A DNA stretch of 43,871 nucleotides from an uncultured Collinsella sp. (GCA_900554325.1 USHA01000007.1:1-43871), one strand, 5' to 3'; positions 1 to 8,981 are shown, counted from the stretch's first letter. Program-made: numbers and translations. Notes: a model not told the origin generated them from the letters alone.

Positions 1-187
1 GAGACGGCGGTCGACGAAACTGGAGAGGAGGTATTACGAGCTCCTGTGCGAATTGAAGGGAGCGCTCCCGCAAACTGCCTATTGACAACTTATAGGAGCG
101 TCGGTTTTGTTTTTGGGATTTTCTGTATGGTCGGAGGTTCGCTATCCAGCCCCGTAATCCGGCATAGTTTTGTTCGCGACGGCACAA

Positions 188-237
188 CCGCGCGTTTAAG
201 CGCGGGGCCGGTGGGGCATTTTTGCCCCACCGGCCCC
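188..237 (-). terminator. Tandem hairpins downstream of the ech operon
   Basis: A perfect 15-bp stem (204-218 with 223-237, TTTT loop) begins 11 nt after the last ech gene, and a second 6-bp stem (CCGCGC/GCGCGG) overlaps its far end. The strong stem suggests transcription termination or 3' end protection of the ech mRNA. There is no clear U tract, so Rho-independent termination is not certain. The rest of 1-247 has no convincing gene; a 12-bp perfect palindrome (GGGAGCGCTCCC) lies near 58-69. Confidence 0.6.
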
Positions 238-247
238 TATTCCAGCG

Positions 248-589
248 CTATTCCGGCTTGGTTTCTACTGTGGGAGTCTTGTCCGCTGCGACTGGGGTGC
301 GGGCGGTGTCCATAGTCAGGCAGTGCTTGGGGCAGCTCTCGATGCACTCACCGCACACCACGCAGGCATACGGGTCGATCGACCACGTTCCACCCTTGCG
401 ATCGACCGCGAGCGCGCCCGCCGGACAGCGACGCGCGCACATACCGCAGCAAATGCACACGTCCATGTCGTTGACGATATGCCCGCGCAGGCGCTCGGGA
501 GCCGCGAGCTTCTCCTGCGGATAGCACACCGTGACCGGCTGCTTGACCATAGAGCCCAAGGCCGTCTTGGCAAATGTCAGCAAACTCAT
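248..589 (-). CDS. echF: Ech-type hydrogenase ferredoxin subunit (EchF-like)
   Basis: A 113-residue 2x[4Fe-4S] ferredoxin-like subunit that passes electrons from ferredoxin to the small subunit of the membrane hydrogenase. Two classic cluster motifs are visible: CICCGMCARRCP and CVVCGECIESCP. The start MSLLTFAKTALG is chosen because it begins 7 nt after the stop of the large subunit and avoids the overlap that a longer reading would cause. It is the last gene of the operon. The NuoI/HycF family shares this fold, but the context with a nickel-binding large subunit favours EchF. Confidence 0.85.
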   Translation of the reverse strand: MSLLTFAKTALGSMVKQPVTVCYPQEKLAAPERLRGHIVNDMDVCICCGMCARRCPAGALAVDRKGGTWSIDPYACVVCGECIESCPKHCLTMDTARTPVAADKTPTVETKPE

Positions 590-596
590 GCCGCGC

Positions 597-1685
597 CTAC
601 CTTTCCGTGCAGCTAATGCAGGGATCAATGGTCAGGATAATCATGGGCACGTTGGCAATGAGCACGCCCTGCAGCGCATGCGTCAGACCTGCCAGGTTTT
701 GCGACGTCGGCGTGCGCACGCGAAAACGGTCCAGATTCTTGGTGCCGTTGCCGCGCACATAGTAATACGCCTCGCCGCGCGGCTGCTCAATCACAACCTC
801 GCCGCGCGCGCCGTCGGCCGGTGTAAGCTTGGTGCGCCCGCCGATCCCGTCGTGCGGAATCTTGCCCACAAGCTCCTTAATGATGTCCATGGCCTGCGTG
901 GCCTCGGCACAGCGCACCTGGCAGCGGGCATAGCAGTCGCCATCGCTAGCAACGATAGGCCCAAACGCGGCCAGATCAGCATAGGCGCCGTCGCCAAACA
1001 TGCGCACGTCGTAATCCACGCCCGAGGCGCGACCGAACGGGCCGACCATCGACAGATCCAGCGCGTCCTTCTTGCTGATCACGCCCACGCCGTGCAGGCG
1101 CTCGCCGCAGCTATTGTCGTCCAAAAACGTATGCACCAAGGCCTCGTAGTCAGGACGCATGGCATCGAGCGTCTGGACAATGCCCGCCAGTTCGGAGTCC
1201 TCAATGTCGTGTTTAAGGCCGCCGATCTCGTTAATCGAAAGGATCACGCGGCCGCCGCAGGTGCTCTCAAAGATCTTAAGAATCTGCTCACGTAGGGTCC
1301 ACGAACGATAGAACAGTGCCTCGAAACCAAAGGCATCGGCGAGCAGGCCCAGCCACAGCAGATGCGAGTGAATGCGCGAAAGCTCGTGCAGAATGGTGCG
1401 GATATACTGCACGCGGCCGGGCACCTCGATGTCGAGCATGCGCTCGCAGGCGCTGGCATAGCCGCAGCTGTGGCCCACGGCGCAGATGCCGCAGATGCGC
1501 TCGGCGATGTAGCCAAACTGGTGCATATCACGCTTTTCGGTGAGCTTCTCGAGTCCGCGGTGCACAAAGCCGATCTGCGGAATTGCCTCGATGACGCGGT
1601 CGTCCTCGATCACCAGGTCCAGATGAAGCGGCTCGGGCAGCACCGGGTGCTGCGGGCCAAACGGAATAACGGAGCGATGTGCCAT
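597..1685 (-). CDS. echE: Group 4 [NiFe] hydrogenase large (catalytic) subunit, EchE-like
   Basis: A 362-residue catalytic subunit that reduces protons to H2 or oxidises H2 at a Ni-Fe centre. Both cysteine pairs that hold the metal are present: ERICGICAVGHS near residue 63 and DPCISC at the extreme C-terminus. NuoD/Nqo4 homologues of complex I lack these cysteines, so this is a hydrogenase and not a complex I subunit. The protein ends six residues after DPCISC's first cysteine with no extended tail, as in Ech enzymes that need no C-terminal protease processing; this last point is inferred from the family. A GGAGG site lies upstream, and the gene starts 5 nt after the EchD stop. Confidence 0.9.
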   Translation of the reverse strand: MAHRSVIPFGPQHPVLPEPLHLDLVIEDDRVIEAIPQIGFVHRGLEKLTEKRDMHQFGYIAERICGICAVGHSCGYASACERMLDIEVPGRVQYIRTILHELSRIHSHLLWLGLLADAFGFEALFYRSWTLREQILKIFESTCGGRVILSINEIGGLKHDIEDSELAGIVQTLDAMRPDYEALVHTFLDDNSCGERLHGVGVISKKDALDLSMVGPFGRASGVDYDVRMFGDGAYADLAAFGPIVASDGDCYARCQVRCAEATQAMDIIKELVGKIPHDGIGGRTKLTPADGARGEVVIEQPRGEAYYYVRGNGTKNLDRFRVRTPTSQNLAGLTHALQGVLIANVPMIILTIDPCISCTER

Positions 1686-1690
1686 GGGCC

Positions 1691-2410
1691 TTACGCCTCC
1701 TTTTTCTGCTTGCCGCGGGCGGCCTTGGCGGCAAGCGCCGCGCGGACCTTAACCGCTTTCTCGGGATCCATGGCGGCGAGCTTTGCCTCCATCTCGGCAG
1801 CCTTGAGCGCGGCCTTCGCAGCAGTTTCATCGTGCTGAGCATCGGAGCCGGCAGCCGCAGCGGGCTGAGCGACGGCAGCGCCCGCAGCATCGCCAGCGCC
1901 CGCAGTGCCCTCCCCCGCAGCGGCCGTGGCAGTAGCAGCCTTCTCGGCCGCGGCCTTGCGCGCCTTGGCCTCGGCAGCGGCACGGACCTTCATGGCTTTC
2001 TCGCGCGCGGCCTTCACCTCGGGCGTGATAACGCTCATGGGCTCGGCAGTCGAGACCTGGTAGAAAAAGCCCTTAAAGTCAATCTGCATATCGGTGATGG
2101 CAAGACCAAACAGGTCGTGCGCTTCGTTTTCAAACGGGAATACTGCCGGATAGTACGAGCTGATGGACGGAATCTCCTGGTACTGATTAATTCCCTCAAC
2201 CACCAGGTTCTCGATCGCATAGCTGCCGTCCTGCGCAATCTGCTCCTGAGCAGCACGAACGTTGATAAACGTATAGACCAGGCGATACGTGCCGTCGTCG
2301 ACGTTGCGCTCGGCGTGCATTTGCACAAAGCGCGCGCCGACGCCCTTGAGCGCCTGGACATGCGACAGGAGCTCGTCGATCCCGACGGTGGTATAGATAG
2401 CCTTTTGCAT
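1691..2410 (-). CDS. echD: Hydrogenase 30 kDa-type subunit (EchD/NuoC-like) with long Ala/Lys-rich tail
   Basis: The first ~125 residues match the NuoC/EchD family: an alpha/beta start, then YYPAVFPFENEAHDLFGL, the family signature region. This subunit bridges the catalytic arm; it binds no cofactor. The 239-residue length is about twice that of a typical EchD. The extra ~110 residues are almost all Ala, Lys, Glu and Arg and look like a long helix or a disordered tail. The start codon overlaps the EchC stop by one base (TAATG), which indicates translational coupling. Confidence 0.82.
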   Translation of the reverse strand: MQKAIYTTVGIDELLSHVQALKGVGARFVQMHAERNVDDGTYRLVYTFINVRAAQEQIAQDGSYAIENLVVEGINQYQEIPSISSYYPAVFPFENEAHDLFGLAITDMQIDFKGFFYQVSTAEPMSVITPEVKAAREKAMKVRAAAEAKARKAAAEKAATATAAAGEGTAGAGDAAGAAVAQPAAAAGSDAQHDETAAKAALKAAEMEAKLAAMDPEKAVKVRAALAAKAARGKQKKEA

Positions 2411-3024
2411 TACTCGGCCTCCTTTGCAGCGGCGGGTGCGGCAGGCTTCCCGGCAGGCGCGCCAGCAGCGGGCGCGCCGTCAGCCGTGCCTGCGTCGACA
2501 CCGGCCCCGGCCCCCGCAGCCACAAACCCGTCCTCGCCCAGCTCAACGCCACCGCCCCAGGTTGCGGCGCCGCCCACGGTAAGCGGGTCGCCGCCGGCGC
2601 GCATCACGGCCTCCTTCTGGTCCAGGATGCCACACGCCTCCACGATGGCATCGATCACCGTCTCGGGGCGAATGGCGCACCCGGGCGCGTACACGTCCAC
2701 GGGAATCGCGCGGTCCACGCCGCCGATCACGTTGTAGGCATCGCGGAACACGCCGCCCGAACACGCGCAGATGCCGCACGCCACCACGCACTTGGGCTCG
2801 AGCATCTGGTTGTAGATCTGGCGCACGACGGGCAGGTTCTGGGCATTGACCGACCCCGTCACCAAAAAGATATCCGCATGCTTGGGGTTGCCGGTGTTGA
2901 CCACGCCAAAGCGCTCCGCATCGAACAGCGGCGTGAGCGAGGCCAGCACCTCGATATCGCATCCGTTGCAGCTCGAACCGTCGTAATGAATAACCCACGG
3001 CGAGCGCGACATTTTATGATCCAT
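2410..3024 (-). CDS. echC: Hydrogenase small subunit (EchC/NuoB-like)
   Basis: A 204-residue member of the NADH:ubiquinone oxidoreductase 20 kDa family, which holds the single [4Fe-4S] cluster next to the Ni-Fe site. Visible ligands are the paired cysteines in SSCNGCD, the cysteines around CVVACGICACSGG, and YAPGCAIRP. The last ~40 residues are a low-complexity Ala/Gly/Pro tail not needed for the fold. A GGAGG site precedes the ATG. It lies between the fused membrane subunit and EchD, the order seen in the Methanosarcina echABCDEF operon. Confidence 0.88.
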   Translation of the reverse strand: MDHKMSRSPWVIHYDGSSCNGCDIEVLASLTPLFDAERFGVVNTGNPKHADIFLVTGSVNAQNLPVVRQIYNQMLEPKCVVACGICACSGGVFRDAYNVIGGVDRAIPVDVYAPGCAIRPETVIDAIVEACGILDQKEAVMRAGGDPLTVGGAATWGGGVELGEDGFVAAGAGAGVDAGTADGAPAAGAPAGKPAAPAAAKEAE

Positions 3025-3036
3025 GGATGCCGCCTC

Positions 3037-5919
3037 CTAAATAAATACGTCGACGAGGATGGGCATAAGGTTGAGCAGGCCAAACACCAGCGCCACGCCC
3101 CATCCGAGCCTAAAGCAGCTGCGCCAGGTGCTGCGTGCGAAGGTGTTGTCGATCAGCACCTCGACAAAATACGTCGCGGCCATCACGACCAGTGCGACCA
3201 CCCAGCTCACCGGGTTGTCCCAGACGAAGAACATGCCCACCCACATCAAAAACAGCACGGTCTCGCACCAGTGCATAAGGGTCATCTTGGCCAGCGTGCC
3301 GCCGCTCATCTCGGTGGCGACGCCCTGGACGATCTCCTGATGCGCGTGATGCGAGTACGAAAGGTCAAACGGCGACTTGCGCAGCTTGATGGTAAGCACC
3401 GCGAGCAGCGCCAGGAAAATGGGCGCACTGTACACGATGATGGGGGCCGACTGCCCCGTCACAGCGATGGAATCAAAGCTGTCGGTGGCAAGATACAGAC
3501 CCACGCTCATCAGCAGAACGGCGGGCTCGTAACTCATGACCTGCAGCAGCTCACGATCGGCGCCAACCTGGGCAAACGGGCTTTGCGTCGAGGCGGACGC
3601 CAGCACCACAAAGATCGCGGCGAGCGTCACCATAAAGGCGCACAGTAGCGTGTTAGAGCCCGACACAAAGATGCCGCCGCCCACGACGGTAAAGATGAGC
3701 GCGCACGCCATATAGGTATCGTCCATGGTGTTTACGCTGGCAGGGGCTTTGCGCAGCAGCTTGGCAACGTCGTAGAAAGGCTGGAGCAGGCGCGGGCCCA
3801 CGCGGCCCTGCATACGGGCCGAAAGTTTGCGGTCAACGCCGTCGATCAGGCCACCAACCAAAGGCGCCAGCAGGGCAAACACCAAGGTACCAATAAAGAT
3901 GCCCACGACACCCGAACCTTCGAAATACTTGCCGCGCAGCACCGAGGGCGCGCTCATGGCAAGCCTCTCGGGCCCAATCCATGCGCAGCACAGCAGCGCA
4001 AACAAGATAATGCTGCAGCACACAACGCTACCCACGGGGCTAATACGCTTCTCACCAAGGGCGTCCTCCGAGTACCAATTGCGCTTTTCGGCCTTCACCT
4101 CGTGGCCCATCGAGCCGCGGAAATGACGGTAGCTCTCGGTCCCAACGCCCGAAAGGTACACATTTACGTGCGGCTTGTTGCTCACGCGGAACGAAGTCAG
4201 CAGCACCACGGCGATAAACGCCACGATGACCACCATCAGATACATGGCGTCCTTGCCAATAACGTGCGGCACGCGGCCAAACACCATGGCCAGGTAAGGC
4301 GAAACCAGGCCACTCGAGATGAGCGGGAACGCCACGCAGCACAGCACCAGCAGTGCGGCGATGGTGTTGAGCGCCGTCCACTCGGTCTTGTGGACATTGA
4401 CCTCCACGTTTTGAGCTGTGGGGTCGACGCCCGAAAGCTTGGCGAGCCACTTGCCCCAGAAGAAGAACGTCGCGGCCGAGCCAAAGGCCAGCACCATGAT
4501 CATGAGTACGTTGCCGGTCTGCGCGAACGCCACCAGGGCGCCCCACTTGGACACGAGCATGCCAAACGGGGCCACGAACATGCCCATGATGCCCAGCATC
4601 ATCAGGCGCGTCAGGTGCGGCATGCGGCTGAACATGCCGTCCATGTCCTCGATGTTGCGGCTGCCGATATGATGCTCGGCGGTGCCCACGCACAGGAACA
4701 GCAGCGACTTGGCCACCGTGTGGAACAGGATTAGGAAGATGGCGGCCCACACGGCCTCGGGCGCGCCGACGCCCAGGCAGGCACTGATGAGGCCCAGGTT
4801 AGAGATGGTGGAGTACGCAAGCACGCGCTTGGCGTTGCTCTGCGAGATGGCCATGAGGGCAGCAAGCAAAAACGTGATGGCGCCCACGCTGGTGACCATA
4901 AAGCCCGTCACGGGATAGGTGGCGTAGAGCGGGCTGAGCTTGACCATCAGGAACACGCCGGCCTTGACCATGGTGGACGAGTGCAGCAGCGCACTCGTGG
5001 GCGTGGGGGCGACCATGGCGCCGAGCAGCCAGGTGTGGAACGGCATCTGGGCGGCTTTGGTAAGGGCGGCGAGCGACAGTAGGACGACCGGCATCACCAG
5101 CAGCGCGGACTGCGCGGTGCCAGCGCCGGAAAGCTCAATCATGCCCGAGATGGTCAGCGGCATGCCGTTGAAGTGCAGGAACATAAGGCCCGCCAAAAAC
5201 GCGATGCCGCCCAGCATGTTGAGGATGATCTGGGTAAAGGCGTTTTTGATGGCCTCGGGCGTGCGCGTGTATCCAATCATGAGGAACGAGCACACGGTGG
5301 TGATTTCCCAACCGCAGAACAGCCACTCCAGGTTGTCGCTCGTCACAATGACGAACATGGCCGAGAGGAACAGGAACATAAGCGCTAGGAACTGCGGGCG
5401 ACGGTCGGGCGCGGTCTGCCCGCGCAGCGCGGCCTCGTGCTCGTCGTGGGCCTGGAAGTCCTTCATGTAGCCAAGGGCGTACACGCAGATAAGGCTGCCG
5501 ACGATGCCGACGGCAAGCACCATGATCACGCTCATGTAGTCCAGGTAGAGCGGCGTGGTGGTGACGGCTTCGGCCGCGGGCAGCGTCATGGCCGCGAAGG
5601 CGACCGAGCCCACCAGCTGCACTATGCCGAGTACTGTGGTGAGCGTGTTCTTATATTTGTGCGCGTTGTACAGGATGACGGCGCACAGGATTACGTCGAT
5701 AACGGAGCTGATGATGGAGAGCGTGTGCGAGATGTCCGGGGCGACCTCGAAGCTCTGCGGGCCCGTGCCAAAAAACATGACGGCGACTACAACCGTCACC
5801 GCCATGATGATGCCGGAGCCTATGAGCCCCACCGCATCGCGGGCGCGGTCGCCGCGCGCGAGCAACATGCCCAGCGCCGGTACCAGCGGAAACAGGGTAA
5901 GGAAATACAGTAGCGTCAT
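3037..5919 (-). CDS. Fused hydrogenase membrane subunits: EchA (NuoL/MrpA-like antiporter) plus EchB (NuoH-like)
   Basis: A 960-residue polytopic membrane protein. Residues 1 to about 640 are a proton-translocating NuoL/MrpA/HyfB-type domain, with the conserved region near GWEITTVCSFLMIGYTR and PFHTWLLGAM. Residues from about 655 are a complete NuoH/EchB domain, starting near MSAPSVLRG and including MQGRVGPRLLQPFYDVAKLL. The two are separate genes in the ech, hyc and hyf operons I know. The frame is open across the junction with no sign of a frameshift. An internal ATG at 3957 (residue 655) could in principle give a free EchB. It is the first gene of the operon; GGGGGAG lies 7 nt before the ATG. 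Confidence 0.88.
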   Translation of the reverse strand: MTLLYFLTLFPLVPALGMLLARGDRARDAVGLIGSGIIMAVTVVVAVMFFGTGPQSFEVAPDISHTLSIISSVIDVILCAVILYNAHKYKNTLTTVLGIVQLVGSVAFAAMTLPAAEAVTTTPLYLDYMSVIMVLAVGIVGSLICVYALGYMKDFQAHDEHEAALRGQTAPDRRPQFLALMFLFLSAMFVIVTSDNLEWLFCGWEITTVCSFLMIGYTRTPEAIKNAFTQIILNMLGGIAFLAGLMFLHFNGMPLTISGMIELSGAGTAQSALLVMPVVLLSLAALTKAAQMPFHTWLLGAMVAPTPTSALLHSSTMVKAGVFLMVKLSPLYATYPVTGFMVTSVGAITFLLAALMAISQSNAKRVLAYSTISNLGLISACLGVGAPEAVWAAIFLILFHTVAKSLLFLCVGTAEHHIGSRNIEDMDGMFSRMPHLTRLMMLGIMGMFVAPFGMLVSKWGALVAFAQTGNVLMIMVLAFGSAATFFFWGKWLAKLSGVDPTAQNVEVNVHKTEWTALNTIAALLVLCCVAFPLISSGLVSPYLAMVFGRVPHVIGKDAMYLMVVIVAFIAVVLLTSFRVSNKPHVNVYLSGVGTESYRHFRGSMGHEVKAEKRNWYSEDALGEKRISPVGSVVCCSIILFALLCCAWIGPERLAMSAPSVLRGKYFEGSGVVGIFIGTLVFALLAPLVGGLIDGVDRKLSARMQGRVGPRLLQPFYDVAKLLRKAPASVNTMDDTYMACALIFTVVGGGIFVSGSNTLLCAFMVTLAAIFVVLASASTQSPFAQVGADRELLQVMSYEPAVLLMSVGLYLATDSFDSIAVTGQSAPIIVYSAPIFLALLAVLTIKLRKSPFDLSYSHHAHQEIVQGVATEMSGGTLAKMTLMHWCETVLFLMWVGMFFVWDNPVSWVVALVVMAATYFVEVLIDNTFARSTWRSCFRLGWGVALVFGLLNLMPILVDVFI

Positions 5920-6064
5920 ACCATCACTCCCCCATGCAAAAACGCTGCAATTGTTTAACGTTATAGCTCAATTACGGGGTTGCGGTGGCAGGTTTTCGGT
6001 CAACTGGGGAGTTTTAGGCGTACGGGGCAAGGGCACGTCCGCTTTGGAGCAGAGAGGCGGCAAG

Positions 6065-6087
6065 AAAAATGCGCCCCTGTGGGCGCA
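6065..6087 (-). terminator. Terminator of the HTH gene
   Basis: On the minus strand a TGCGCCC/GGGCGCA stem with a 4-nt loop is followed by TTTTTC. It lies 13 nt after the stop of the 6100-6504 gene. The remaining stretch up to the ech start at 5919 shows only a possible AT-rich promoter element near 5965-5975. Confidence 0.75.
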
Positions 6088-6099
6088 CCATCCCGTTTG

Positions 6100-6504
6100 C
6101 TATTCCGCCTTTTTAACGCGCGGCTTGCGACCGCGCGGCTTATCGACCAGTGCGGCCTCACCGCTCTCGCGGTACTGACGGCACCAAGCCTTGACCGAAG
6201 ACTCGCTGGGAATCTTGTGCTTGATCATGGCCTCGCGAACCGTCAAGCCGTTTTCCAGACGGTCCTTAACCACAGCGAGCTTTACGTCGTACGAATAGGT
6301 GTGATGATGCGAACCGGCATTGAGAACGGCGTCGGCACCGCCCACGGCATACGCGCGGGCCCACTGACGAGCCGTGGCCTGGGGAATGCCAAGCTCCGCG
6401 GCGAGAGCGCGATGACCGACCCCCTCTTGGAGGATCTCGACGGCGCGCTGCCTAACCTCGGGCGCATGCGTGCGAGTCCTAGTTGCTTCCGACATACCTG
6501 CCAC
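6100..6504 (-). CDS. Orphan IS3/IS150-type OrfA-like helix-turn-helix protein
   Basis: 134 residues with two successive HTH segments: VRQRAVEILQEGVGHRALAA (about 18-37) plus PQATARQWARAY, and VKLAVVKDRLENGLTVREA plus SSVKAWCRQYRESG, ending in the basic stretch KPRGRKPRVKKAE. This layout is that of OrfA of IS150-like elements, which binds the element ends. No OrfB (DDE integrase) gene and no terminal inverted repeats are seen, so it is a remnant or a recruited DNA-binding protein. The first start is GTG at 6504; ATG at 6495 is an alternative. Confidence 0.65.
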   Translation of the reverse strand: MAGMSEATRTRTHAPEVRQRAVEILQEGVGHRALAAELGIPQATARQWARAYAVGGADAVLNAGSHHHTYSYDVKLAVVKDRLENGLTVREAMIKHKIPSESSVKAWCRQYRESGEAALVDKPRGRKPRVKKAE

Positions 6505-6833
6505 TTCTTAGCCTTAGCCGTTAATCTGCTTTCTTACGTGCAAGTTAGATAGTAGCATTTTACTGTTTGCTCAAAGCAGTTAATTAAAGTAGACGCGGTG
6601 TTATCTGGACATTTGGCACCAAATTACGACATTTCTTTATCGATTATTTACGCTGGTAGCTGACTCGCAGCCAATCGTCATTCGCTTGTCAACAAAGTTG
6701 GCATCTCTTTATGTCCTTTGGTATAGAGGATATAGTTATTAACCCCTCCCCCAATAATTTTGAGTGATCTGCAAGGCAGTAGACGTCCTCACTCCTCATG
6801 ATTACCGCGCATTGCCATTCATCGGAGCAAAAC
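6505..6833. other. AT-rich intergenic stretch without a supported gene
   Basis: This stretch of over 300 bases is much richer in A and T than its surroundings. It must hold the promoter of the HTH gene on its left side. A 60-codon minus-strand frame at 6689-6871 has no homology I recognise and overlaps a terminator, so I do not call it. The base composition and the adjacent OrfA-like gene suggest decayed mobile DNA; that is inference. Confidence 0.5.
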
Positions 6834-6869
6834 AAAAAGGGCGGGACCTGCTGCGCTTGCAGGCCCCGC
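6834..6869 (-). terminator. Terminator of the NADH:flavin oxidoreductase gene
   Basis: On the minus strand an 11-bp stem with one mismatch (GCGGGGCCTGC with GCAGGTCCCGC) and a 7-nt loop runs into CCTTTTTG. It lies about 75 nt after the stop at 6945. Confidence 0.8.
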
Positions 6870-6944
6870 ACCGGTTGACACCCGACGGGACACAGCCGGG
6901 CGAGACGGATCCGTGCTACCGCCCCGCCTGGCCGCGATGTTCAA

Positions 6945-8981
6945 CTACAGCTCGTTGGCCGCGTGATACGCCGTGCGAATGGCGCTCGCAATGTCGGCGG
7001 TGCGCTCACCCGAGCAGTCGCCCACGCAGGTCACGGGCACCGTCACACCATCCAGGTCAAACGCGTTGGCCTTGGAGCCCACGGCCATCACCACGTAATC
7101 GCAGGCGATCTTCACCGGCTCCTCGGCGCCGTCCTCGGTGGTGCGAATGGCCTCCACGCCCTCGTCGGTAATGGCGGTCAGGCGGGTCTTAACGTGCTGC
7201 TCCACGTTGTGCTCTGCAAAGTCGCTCATGATCAGCGGCAGAATGGTCTCGGACTCGCCTGCGGCAATCTTGTCGAGCATCTCGACAATCGCCACCTCGC
7301 AACCGTGCTGCAGCAGGTACTCGGCAGTCTCGGTGCCCACCAGGCCGCCGCCAATGACAGCGACGCGGCCCGTAAGCTCCACCTTGCCGGCCAGCACGTC
7401 CCAGCTCGAGACAACCTTGTCCGAATCGGCACCCGGAACGGGGATGACCACGTCGTGCGCGCCCACTGCCACAATCGCGGCGTCGGCGGCGTTGAGATCC
7501 GCGGGGCTGGCGGCATGGTTGAGTTCAACTTTCACGCCCAGGCCGGGCAGAATCTTCTCGTAGTACTCGACCGAGCGCATGATCTCATCCTTACGCGGAG
7601 GCGCGGCCGCCAGCACAATCTGGCCGCCCAGATGATCGCTCGCCTCGTAGACGGTCACGTCGTAGCCGCGCTTGGCCGCCACGCGCGCGGCCTCCAGGCC
7701 GGCGATGCCGCCGCCCACCACGGCGATCTTCTTGTCGCCCTCGCCCGGCTTAATGGCGATGGTTGCCTCATCGCCGTTCTCGGCATTGAGCACGCACGAG
7801 ATGTACTTGCGGTTTTGAATCGCATCGACGCAGCCCTTGTTGCAGTTGAGGCACTCGCGGATGGGCTCACCCGTGGCGGCCTTCAGCGCAATGTCGGGGT
7901 CGCACATGAGCGAGCGGCCATAGGCGATGATGTCGGCGGCGCCGTCTTCCAGAATCTTCTCGCCGGCCTCAACCGAGACAACGCGGCCGACGGTTGCCAC
8001 CGGCACGGAGACCAGGGCCTTGACGCGCTCGGCCACGGGCAGCGTCCAGTTGTAGGGCATGGCGCCCATGGGCGGAATGGTGTCGCCCATGTTGCCGGTG
8101 TGGTTGGCCTGTGCGACCTGAATCATATCGATGCCCGTACCCTCGAGCAGCTTGGCGAACTCGCAGGCCTCGTCGGGCTGCAGGCCACCCTTGCCGCGCG
8201 GCGTGCCGTCGGGGTTCTCCATGATCACGGGGAGCTTGTACTCCACCATCAGCTGCGGCGCGGCCTCCTTAATGGCGGCGACGACCTCCAGCGCGTAGCG
8301 AACGCGGTTCTCGAACGAACCACCGTACTCGTCGGTGCGCTGGTTGAGGATGGCCGAGCACAGCGAACCCACCAGGCGGTCGCCGTGGACCTCGATAGCG
8401 TCGATCCCGGCCTGCTGTGCGCGAGCGGCCGAGGCAGCGATGGCCTCCTTGATCTGGGTGAGCTGCTCTACGCTCGCCTCGTTCACAAAGTGCTGCATGT
8501 CGTGATGCAGCTTGGCGTAGGCCTGGTTGCGGATCTCGTTGGACTCGGCCATCTTGGCGGCAAAGGTCTCCTCGTCGCCGGCGGCCTTGGCCTCCTGCGC
8601 GGCCTTGGCGGCGGCCATGGATCCCATGACCATGCGGCCGACACCGGGCACATCGTACTCGGGGTGGAACAGCTGCAGCGCGACCTTGGCGCCGTGCTTG
8701 TGGACGGCGTCGGCCAGCGCCTTAAACGTGGGGATTTGGGCGTCGGTTGCCAGCTTGGGCGTGGGGCTTGCGGTCATGACGGGAGCGACGTCGCCGATGA
8801 CGATGTAGCTCACGCCGCCACGGGCCAAGCGCTCGTAAAAAGCCAGGCTGCGCTCGCCGATGGAACCGTCACGCTCCTCGTAGCCGGTGGTCAGCGGCGG
8901 AAACATAATGCGGTTCTTGAGCTCAAGGGGGCCAACCGTAATGGGCTGGAGCAGCTTGGATGCAGGTGTGGTCATGGACAT
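6945..8981 (-). CDS. NADH:flavin oxidoreductase of the Old Yellow Enzyme / 2,4-dienoyl-CoA reductase type
   Basis: 678 residues in the three-part order of FadH, BaiCD and trimethylamine dehydrogenase. A TIM-barrel FMN domain fills about 1-370. A [4Fe-4S] site follows at CLNCNKGC plus a cysteine 13 residues later. Then comes an FAD domain (VVGGGIAGLEAARVA near 424) with an inserted NAD(P)H domain (VIGGGLVGTETAEYL). It transfers hydride from NAD(P)H to an unsaturated substrate in the cytoplasm. The substrate cannot be read from sequence; gut Coriobacteriia use such enzymes on bile acids, steroids and enoates. Residues about 125-165 are a charged, Ala-rich insert. The start gives MSMTTPASKLLQP after an AGAGAGGAA site. 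Confidence 0.85.
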   Translation of the reverse strand: MSMTTPASKLLQPITVGPLELKNRIMFPPLTTGYEERDGSIGERSLAFYERLARGGVSYIVIGDVAPVMTASPTPKLATDAQIPTFKALADAVHKHGAKVALQLFHPEYDVPGVGRMVMGSMAAAKAAQEAKAAGDEETFAAKMAESNEIRNQAYAKLHHDMQHFVNEASVEQLTQIKEAIAASAARAQQAGIDAIEVHGDRLVGSLCSAILNQRTDEYGGSFENRVRYALEVVAAIKEAAPQLMVEYKLPVIMENPDGTPRGKGGLQPDEACEFAKLLEGTGIDMIQVAQANHTGNMGDTIPPMGAMPYNWTLPVAERVKALVSVPVATVGRVVSVEAGEKILEDGAADIIAYGRSLMCDPDIALKAATGEPIRECLNCNKGCVDAIQNRKYISCVLNAENGDEATIAIKPGEGDKKIAVVGGGIAGLEAARVAAKRGYDVTVYEASDHLGGQIVLAAAPPRKDEIMRSVEYYEKILPGLGVKVELNHAASPADLNAADAAIVAVGAHDVVIPVPGADSDKVVSSWDVLAGKVELTGRVAVIGGGLVGTETAEYLLQHGCEVAIVEMLDKIAAGESETILPLIMSDFAEHNVEQHVKTRLTAITDEGVEAIRTTEDGAEEPVKIACDYVVMAVGSKANAFDLDGVTVPVTCVGDCSGERTADIASAIRTAYHAANEL

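Noticed and set aside
46..315. 89-codon plus-strand frame at the window start
   Set aside because: It crosses the ech terminator hairpin and the ferredoxin gene and has no motif.
248..5919. Respiratory complex I remnant
   Set aside because: The large subunit keeps both Ni-Fe cysteine pairs and the gene set and order match Ech hydrogenase; no NADH-module genes are present.
6689..6871. 60-codon minus-strand frame in the AT-rich intergenic stretch
   Set aside because: It includes the terminator of the upstream gene on the same strand, lacks a clear ribosome site and shows no recognisable family.
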